A stretch of 10,096 nucleotides of DNA from Oscillospiraceae bacterium (GTDB taxonomy: Bacteria; Bacillota; Clostridia; Oscillospirales; Ruminococcaceae): contig RKCM01000208.1 in assembly GCA_014858325.1 (NCBI GenBank), forward strand, positions 1 through 10,096. The letters run 5' to 3'. A program made the translations under genes and the position numbers. Of this stretch, positions 5,196 to 10,096 are shown in pieces. The notes under the pieces are model-generated. The model worked only from the letters and a program-made list of their open reading frames with translations, was not told the origin of the DNA and searched no databases. Every line of letters begins with the position of its first letter. Position 1 is the stretch's first letter.

Positions 5196-6242
5196 ATGGA
5201 AAAGAGCTATTCGGAAAGCTACGCAGCAGCCGGTGTGGACATCACCGCTGGTTATAAGTCCGTCGAACTGATGAAGCAGTACGTCGCCCGCACCATGAAC
5301 GAGCATTGCATCGGGGGCTTGGGCGGCTTTGGCGGCCTGTTTGAGCTGGATTGCACCGGCTACCAGCACCCTGTCCTCATCTCCGGCACCGATGGCGTGG
5401 GCACCAAGCTGAAGGTGGCCATGATTATGGACAAGCACGATACCATCGGCATCGACTGCGTGGCCATGTGCGTCAACGACGTCATCTGTGCGGGTGCCAA
5501 GCCCCTGGTCTTCCTCGATTACATCGCCTGCGGCCGCAACATCCCCGAGAAGATCGCCGAGATCGTCAAGGGCGTGGCCGAGGGCTGCGTGCAGGCGGAT
5601 TGCTCTCTGGTGGGCGGCGAGACGGCCGAGCACCCGGGCATGATGCCGGAGGAGGAGTACGATCTGGCCGGTTTCACCGTGGGCGTCGTGGATAAGGAGA
5701 AGATCCTGAGCAACGAGAGCATGAAGCCCGGCGACGTCATTCTGGCCCTGCCCTCCACCGGCGTCCACTCCAACGGCTTCTCGCTGGTGCGCAAGGTCTT
5801 TGATATCGACAACGACCCCGACGTGCTGAAGACTGCCCCCGCAGAGCTGGGTGGTAAGACCCTGGGCGAGGCCCTGCTGGCCCCCACCAAGATCTACGTC
5901 AAGCCTGTGCTCAAGGTGCTGGAGGAAGTGGACGTCAAGGGCATCTCCCACATCACCGGCGGCGGCTTCTATGAGAACATCCCCCGCAGCCTGAAGAAGG
6001 GCTGCTGCGCCCGCATCAAAAAAGAGGACGTCCGCACCCCGGCCCTCTTCCACCTGATGCAGAAGGTGGGCAACATCTCCGAGCACGATATGTTCAACAC
6101 CTTCAACATGGGCGTGGGCATGGTGCTCACCGTCCCCGCCGAGCAGGCCGACAAGGCACTGGCCATCCTCCATGCGAATGGTGAGCCCGAGGCTTACCGT
6201 CTGGGCGTCATCGCAGAAGGGGACGGTGTAGAGCTGTGCTGA
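5196..6242 (+). CDS. purM: Phosphoribosylformylglycinamidine cyclo-ligase (AIR synthetase)
   Basis: It closes the imidazole ring, converting FGAM to AIR with ATP (step 5). The 348-residue length is typical. The AIRS fold is shown by GGFGGLFELD (43-52), the ATP-binding SGTDGVGTKLK (63-73), GIDCVAMCVNDVICAGA (85-101), DYIACG (108-113), VGGETAEHPGMM (139-150), LPSTGVHSNGFSLVR (185-199), SHITGGGFYENIPR (251-264) and FNMGVGMV (303-310). The AGGAGA ribosome site (5182-5187) lies inside the last codons of purF, and only 4 bp separate the purF stop from this start. Its stop overlaps the purN start by 7 bases. Its substrate FGAM comes from PurL, which is not in the window. No unusual residues were seen. 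Confidence 0.98.
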   Translation: MEKSYSESYAAAGVDITAGYKSVELMKQYVARTMNEHCIGGLGGFGGLFELDCTGYQHPVLISGTDGVGTKLKVAMIMDKHDTIGIDCVAMCVNDVICAGAKPLVFLDYIACGRNIPEKIAEIVKGVAEGCVQADCSLVGGETAEHPGMMPEEEYDLAGFTVGVVDKEKILSNESMKPGDVILALPSTGVHSNGFSLVRKVFDIDNDPDVLKTAPAELGGKTLGEALLAPTKIYVKPVLKVLEEVDVKGISHITGGGFYENIPRSLKKGCCARIKKEDVRTPALFHLMQKVGNISEHDMFNTFNMGVGMVLTVPAEQADKALAILHANGEPEAYRLGVIAEGDGVELC

Positions 6243-6832
6243 ACATTGCAGTGCTCGTCTCCGGCGGCGGCACCAACCTGCAGGCCCTGCTGGACAGCGA
6301 GGCCCGGGGTGAGAACCCCAACGGGAAAATCACCCTGGTGGTAGCCTCCAAGCCCGGCGTCTACGCGCTGGAACGCGCCGCCAAGGCAGGCGTGGAAGGC
6401 GTCGTCGTCCGCCGCAAGGATTACGCAAACAGCGAAGACTTTGACGCAGCGTTGCTCGAAACGCTCAAAAGCCACCACATCGACCTCGTGGTCCTGGCGG
6501 GCTTTTTGTCGGTTCTGGGGCCCAGCGTCATCGCGGCCTATCCCCGCCGCATCCTGAACGTCCACCCCGCCCTCATCCCGTCCTTCTGCGGGCCGGGAAT
6601 GTACGGCCTGCGCCCCCACGAGGCCGCTCTGGCCCGGGGCTGCAAGGTGACGGGTGCCACCGTCCACTTCGTCAACGAGGAATGCGACGGCGGGCCCATC
6701 CTGCTGCAGAAAGCCGTGGACATCCTCCCCGGCGACACCCCTGAGGTGCTGCAGAAGCGGGTGATGGAACAGGCCGAGTGGAAGCTGCTGCCCAAAGCCG
6801 TTTCGATGATTTGCAATGGAGAGATTGAGTGA
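6236..6832 (+). CDS. purN: Phosphoribosylglycinamide formyltransferase (GAR transformylase)
   Basis: It transfers a formyl group from 10-formyltetrahydrofolate to GAR (step 3). The 198-residue protein starts MLNIAVLVSGGGTNLQALL, with the phosphate-binding GGGTNLQ (10-16). The catalytic triad equivalents are Asn108 and His110 in ILNVHPALIPSF, and Asp151 in NEECDGGPILLQ. The start is GTG at 6236; no ATG lies nearby, the family begins with this strand, and the GTG overlaps the purM stop by 7 bases, which suggests translational coupling. A weak GAAGGGG lies upstream at a rather long distance, again fitting coupling instead of independent initiation. The stop at 6830-6832 is followed within 2 bp by a palindromic repeat that separates this gene from the rest of the operon. 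Confidence 0.97.
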   Translation: MLNIAVLVSGGGTNLQALLDSEARGENPNGKITLVVASKPGVYALERAAKAGVEGVVVRRKDYANSEDFDAALLETLKSHHIDLVVLAGFLSVLGPSVIAAYPRRILNVHPALIPSFCGPGMYGLRPHEAALARGCKVTGATVHFVNEECDGGPILLQKAVDILPGDTPEVLQKRVMEQAEWKLLPKAVSMICNGEIE

Positions 6833-6833
6833 A

Positions 6834-6932
6834 AACTCCTTCCGTCACGCCTGACGGCGTGCCACCTCCCTCAAGGAGGGAGGCAAGGCTCCCTCTCCGA
6901 GGGGGCTGTCGCCGCAGGCGACTGGAGGAGTT
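6834..6932 (+). repeat. Palindromic repeat element between purN and the IMP cyclohydrolase gene
   Basis: A 99-bp element with imperfect terminal inverted repeats (AACTCCTTCCGTC at 6834-6846, GACTGGAGGAGTT at 6920-6932). It holds a string of small hairpins: CACGCC/GGCGTG, CCTCCCT/AGGGAGG, GCTCCCTC/GAGGGGGC (one G-U) and GTCGCC/GGCGAC. Its right half resembles 2735-2783. It is a REP- or MITE-like noncoding repeat, fills almost the whole intergenic gap, and would be transcribed in the operon mRNA. The strand given is nominal. Confidence 0.7.
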
Positions 6933-6952
6933 CCGTAATAGGAGAATTTGAC

Positions 6953-7756
6953 ATGGAAAAGATCGACCTGAACGAGTATCTGGCTTCCAACGAGTACCCG
7001 GGCCGCGGCATCGCCGTTGCAAAAGCCCCGGACGGCCGCCAGATGTTCATCGGCTACTTTATCATGGGCCGCAGCGAGAACAGCCGCAACCGCGTGTTCG
7101 ACCCCGTGCCCGAGCGCGGCGGCATCTGCACCATCGCAGCCGACCCGGCAAAGCTGGAGGACCCCAGCCTCATCATCTATAACCCCGTGCTGACCCTGGG
7201 CAAGACCCACATCGTCACCAACGGCGACCAGACCGATACCATCTACGACGGCATGAGCCGCGGCAAGAGCTTTGCCGACAGCCTGCGCACCCGCACCTTT
7301 GAGCCGGACGGCCCCAACTACACCCCCCGGATCTCCGCGGTGGTGTACGAGGACGGCAGCTACCAGATGAGCATCCTCAAATCCGCCGACGGCAACGGAG
7401 AGAGCGTTCAGCGCTATTTCTTCGATTATCCTCAGCCCGTGGCAGGCGAGGGCCACTTCATCAGCACCTACAAGCACAACGGCAGCCCCATCCCCAGCTT
7501 TGAGGGCGAGCCCCTCCGCTTTGCCTGCCCCCGCACCATCGGCGATTTTGCTACCGATCTGTGGACCAGCCTGAACAATGACAACAAGGTCAGCCTCTTC
7601 GCCCGGGTCATCGACCTGGAAACGGGCGAATCCGGCGATATGATCTTCAACAAATACGACGCCGTCTGCAGCGATCTGGACGACCCCGAGGAGCCCGCGC
7701 TGCTGCCCGAGGAGCTGGAGCTGCTGAAGCAGACCGACGCCAAAGATGAATTCTAA
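6953..7756 (+). CDS. purO: IMP cyclohydrolase, PurO-like stand-alone enzyme
   Basis: The proposed reaction is ring closure of FAICAR to IMP, the last step of the pathway. The 267-residue protein resembles the PurO-type IMP cyclohydrolase family first defined in archaea, which is unrelated to the N-terminal domain of bifunctional PurH. Recognisable stretches are NEYPGRGIAV (13-22), GYFIMGRSENSRNRVF (34-49), NGDQTDTIYDG (90-100), FEPDGPNYTPRISAV (116-130) and GEGHFISTYKHNG (165-177). It is longer than archaeal PurO (about 200 residues), with an acidic Glu/Asp/Leu-rich C-terminal tail (241-267). The ribosome site AGGAGA (6940-6945) lies seven bases before the ATG. Context supports the call: the next gene encodes only the transformylase half of PurH, so a separate cyclohydrolase is needed. 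The assignment rests on remembered family motifs plus context. Confidence 0.86.
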   Translation: MEKIDLNEYLASNEYPGRGIAVAKAPDGRQMFIGYFIMGRSENSRNRVFDPVPERGGICTIAADPAKLEDPSLIIYNPVLTLGKTHIVTNGDQTDTIYDGMSRGKSFADSLRTRTFEPDGPNYTPRISAVVYEDGSYQMSILKSADGNGESVQRYFFDYPQPVAGEGHFISTYKHNGSPIPSFEGEPLRFACPRTIGDFATDLWTSLNNDNKVSLFARVIDLETGESGDMIFNKYDAVCSDLDDPEEPALLPEELELLKQTDAKDEF

Positions 7757-7792
7757 CCCAAAAGAACAACCGAGAAAACAGGAGGATGCACC

Positions 7793-8974
7793 ATGAACGA
7801 ATTGGCACTGAAGTACGGCTGCAACCCCAACCAGAAGCCCAGCCGCATTTATATGGAAGATGGCTCCGATCTGCCCGTCACCGTGCTGAACGGCAAGCCC
7901 GGCTACATCAATTTTCTGGACGCCCTCAACTCCATCCAGCTGGTGAAGGAGCTGAAAGAGGCCTGCGGCCTGCCCGCTGCGGCTTCCTTTAAGCACGTCT
8001 CCCCGGCTGGCGCGGCCCTGGGCCTGCCCCTGACCGATGTGGAGCGGAAAATGTACCACATCGCTTCGGATTTTGAGCTCTCCCCGCTGGCCTGTGCCTA
8101 CGCCCGGGCCCGTGGTGCGGACCGCATGTCTTCTTTTGGCGACTGGATCGCCCTGTCCGAGGTCTGCGATGTGCCCACCGCCAAGCTCATCCAGCACGAA
8201 GTCTCCGACGGCATCATCGCCCCGGGCTACGAGCCGGAGGCCCTGGCCATCCTGTCCGGCAAGAAAAAGGGCGGCTACAATGTGGTGGCCATCGACCCCA
8301 ACTACAAGCCCAACCCCGTGGAGCACAAGCAGGTGTACGGCATCACCTTTGAGCAGGGCCGCAACGAGCTGGCCATCAACGCCGACACCATGCTGAACAA
8401 CTGGGTCACCGAGAACAAGACCGTCACCGAGGAGCAGAAGCGCGATCTGGTGCTGGCCCTCATCACCCTGAAATACACCCAGTCCAACAGCGTCTGCTAC
8501 GCCTACGGCGGCCAGACCATCGGCGTGGGCGCCGGCCAGCAAAGCCGCATCCACTGCACCCGTCTGGCGGGCCAGAAGGCCGACAACTGGCAGCTGCGCC
8601 ACATGGACAAGGTGCTGGAGCTGCCCTTCCGCGACGATGTGGCCAAGCCCAACCGCGACAACGCCATCGACGTTTACATCGGCGATACCCCGGAGGACGT
8701 CATCGGCGACGATGTGTGGGCCGAGACCTTTACCCGCCAGCCGGAGCCTCTGACCGCTGCCGAAAAGAAGGAGTACCTGAGCCATGTCACCGGCGTGTGC
8801 CTGGGTTCCGACGCCTTCTTCCCCTTTGGCGATAACATCGAGCGGGCCCGCCGCTCCGGCGTCACCGCCATCGTCCAGCCCGGCGGCTCCATCCGCGACC
8901 AGCAGGTCATCGACACCTGCAACAAGTACGGCATCGCCATGGCTTTCTGCGGCATCCGGCTGTTCCATCACTAA
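7793..8974 (+). CDS. purH: AICAR transformylase (PurH lacking its IMP cyclohydrolase domain)
   Basis: It transfers a formyl group from 10-formyltetrahydrofolate to AICAR, giving FAICAR (step 9). The 393-residue protein corresponds to the C-terminal transformylase part of bifunctional PurH (usually above 500 residues). It starts ELALKYGCNPNQKPSRIY, has the catalytic Lys67-His68 in SFKHVSPAGAA (65-75), then KYTQSNSVCYA (227-237), GVGAGQQSRIHCTRLAG (244-260), SDAFFPFGD (339-347) and PGGSIRDQQVI (363-373), and ends IRLFHH. The N-terminal MGS-like cyclohydrolase domain is absent, and this is not a truncation: a perfect AGGAGG (7780-7785) lies seven bases before the ATG, and no MGS-like sequence lies upstream. 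It follows the PurO-like gene after 36 bp and precedes purD by 12 bp. Function is secure; the monofunctional form is known in Clostridia. Confidence 0.95.
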   Translation: MNELALKYGCNPNQKPSRIYMEDGSDLPVTVLNGKPGYINFLDALNSIQLVKELKEACGLPAAASFKHVSPAGAALGLPLTDVERKMYHIASDFELSPLACAYARARGADRMSSFGDWIALSEVCDVPTAKLIQHEVSDGIIAPGYEPEALAILSGKKKGGYNVVAIDPNYKPNPVEHKQVYGITFEQGRNELAINADTMLNNWVTENKTVTEEQKRDLVLALITLKYTQSNSVCYAYGGQTIGVGAGQQSRIHCTRLAGQKADNWQLRHMDKVLELPFRDDVAKPNRDNAIDVYIGDTPEDVIGDDVWAETFTRQPEPLTAAEKKEYLSHVTGVCLGSDAFFPFGDNIERARRSGVTAIVQPGGSIRDQQVIDTCNKYGIAMAFCGIRLFHH

Positions 8975-8986
8975 GAGGTATAAAAA

Positions 8987-10096
8987 ATGAGCAAGAAAAT
9001 CTTAGTCGTCGGCGGCGGCGGCCGCGAGCACGCCATCATCAAGGCCCTGAAAAAGAGCCCGGAGTGCGGCGAGGTCTGGTGCGCCCCCGGCAATGGCGGC
9101 ATTGGCTATGACGCCAAGTGCAAAAACATCAAGGCCACCGATGTGGATACCATGGTGGGCTTTGCAGTGGAAGAAAAGTTCGATTACGTGGTGGTGGCGC
9201 AGGACGACCCGCTGGCCCTTGGCATGGTGGACGCGCTGGCCGCTGCCGGCATCCCGGCCTTCGGCCCCGATAAAGCCGCGGCCCGCATCGAGGCCTCCAA
9301 GGTCTTCTCCAAGGACCTGATGAAAAAATACGGCATCCCCACCGCCAAGTACGAGACCTTTGACGACCCCGCCAAGGTCATGGATTACATCCGGGCCGAG
9401 GGCAAGTACCCGGTGGTCATCAAGGCCGACGGTCTGGCACTGGGCAAGGGCGTGCTCATCTGCGAAAACGAGCAGCAGGCTGCGGACGGCGTGAAGGAGA
9501 TCATGCTGGATAAGAAATTCGGCGCATCCGGCAACCATGTGGTGGTGGAGGAATTCCTCACCGGCCCCGAGGTCAGTGTGCTGAGCTTTACGGACGGCAA
9601 GGTGGTCAAGCCCATGGTGTCCAGCATGGACCACAAGCGTGCCAACGACCACGACACCGGCCTGAACACCGGCGGCATGGGCACCATTGCTCCCAACCCC
9701 TACTACACCCCGGAAGTGGCCGCTGAGTGCATGGAGAAAATTTTCCTGCCCACCATCAAGGCCATGAACGCCGAGGGCTGCCCCTTCAAGGGCTGCCTGT
9801 ACTTCGGCCTGATGCTCACCCCGGACGGCCCCAAGGTCATCGAGTACAACTGCCGCTTCGGCGATCCCGAGACCCAGGTGGTGCTGCCTCTGCTGGAGAG
9901 TGACCTGCTGAAGATCATGGCTGCCTGCACCGAGGGCACACTGGCCGATACCGAGGTCAATTTCTCCGAGGGCGCGGCCTGCTGTGTCATTCTGGCCTCC
10001 GGCGGCTACCCGGTGTCCTATGAAAAGGGCAAGCCCATTTCCGGCCTGACCAACGGCCAGCTGGAAGGGGAGAGCAGCATCACAGTCTACCACTCC
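8987..10096 (+). CDS. purD: Phosphoribosylamine-glycine ligase (GAR synthetase), C-terminus cut off
   Basis: It joins glycine to phosphoribosylamine with ATP (step 2), using the unstable product of PurF. 370 codons are present without a stop; the usual length is about 420, so roughly 50 residues lie beyond the window. Visible are the N-terminal GGGGREHAI (9-17) and CAPGNGG (32-38), then the ATP-grasp domain: YPVVIKADGLALGKGV (141-156), VEEFLTGPEVSVLSF (187-201), DHKRANDHDTGLNTGGMG (215-232), and the metal/ATP site in VIEYNCRFGDPETQ (284-297). At 68-79 the protein reads VVVAQDDPLALG where many PurD proteins have VVVGPEAPL.AG, a variant I believe is common in Clostridia. The ribosome site AAGAGG (8973-8978) lies eight bases before the ATG, 12 bp after the purH stop, so it is in the same operon. 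Confidence 0.97.
   Translation, partial: MSKKILVVGGGGREHAIIKALKKSPECGEVWCAPGNGGIGYDAKCKNIKATDVDTMVGFAVEEKFDYVVVAQDDPLALGMVDALAAAGIPAFGPDKAAARIEASKVFSKDLMKKYGIPTAKYETFDDPAKVMDYIRAEGKYPVVIKADGLALGKGVLICENEQQAADGVKEIMLDKKFGASGNHVVVEEFLTGPEVSVLSFTDGKVVKPMVSSMDHKRANDHDTGLNTGGMGTIAPNPYYTPEVAAECMEKIFLPTIKAMNAEGCPFKGCLYFGLMLTPDGPKVIEYNCRFGDPETQVVLPLLESDLLKIMAACTEGTLADTEVNFSEGAACCVILASGGYPVSYEKGKPISGLTNGQLEGESSITVYHS

Overview
The window is about 10 kb of GC-rich DNA with low-GC Gram-positive features: AGGAGG-type ribosome binding sites, TTGACA/TATAAT-type promoters with 16-17 bp spacing, a tRNA gene without an encoded CCA end, and T-box-like leader remnants. Protein style, the split AICAR transformylase / IMP cyclohydrolase pair, and short GC-rich palindromic repeats point to a gut Clostridia member of the Oscillospiraceae/Ruminococcaceae group, close to Faecalibacterium, Gemmiger or Subdoligranulum. 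That placement is inference; no marker gene here settles it.

Left part, minus strand (1-2060): the N-terminal 90 codons of methionyl-tRNA synthetase (metG, running off the window), a small Dabb-domain protein, tRNA-Leu(CAA) with its own promoter and terminator, and a type I-beta DAHP synthase (aroF), the first enzyme of the shikimate pathway. The metG leader keeps a strong terminator and a T-box-like sequence but has no room for the rest of a T-box.

The divergent region 2061-2227 holds back-to-back promoters for aroF (minus) and a YbaK/EbsC-family Cys-tRNA(Pro) deacylase (plus). Three near-identical palindromic TTTC(A/C)TGAAGT boxes sit in and just after the aroF promoter, so a dedicated repressor is likely.

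The stretch 2711-3212 has no convincing protein gene. It holds one partial copy of a palindromic repeat, an AT-rich promoter-like segment with a perfect palindrome and spaced direct repeats, and about 200 nt that can fold into a long structured RNA ending in a clear intrinsic terminator only 38 nt before purE. I cannot name this RNA. It may be a free small RNA or an attenuating leader of the purine operon.

Right part, plus strand (3213-10096): a purine biosynthesis operon, purE-purF-purM-purN-purO-like-purH(C-terminal half only)-purD, the last cut by the window end. Together these supply PRPP amidotransferase (step 1), GAR synthetase (step 2), GAR transformylase (step 3), AIR synthetase (step 5), the PurE carboxylation step (step 6) and the last two steps to IMP. 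purL, purC, purB and purK are not in the window. The last two steps, fused in most bacterial PurH proteins, are on two adjacent genes here. A second copy of the palindromic repeat (about 99 bp) sits exactly between purN and the IMP cyclohydrolase gene. I found no mobile element genes, CRISPR array or defence system. The items of interest are regulatory RNA and DNA, not a new protein system.
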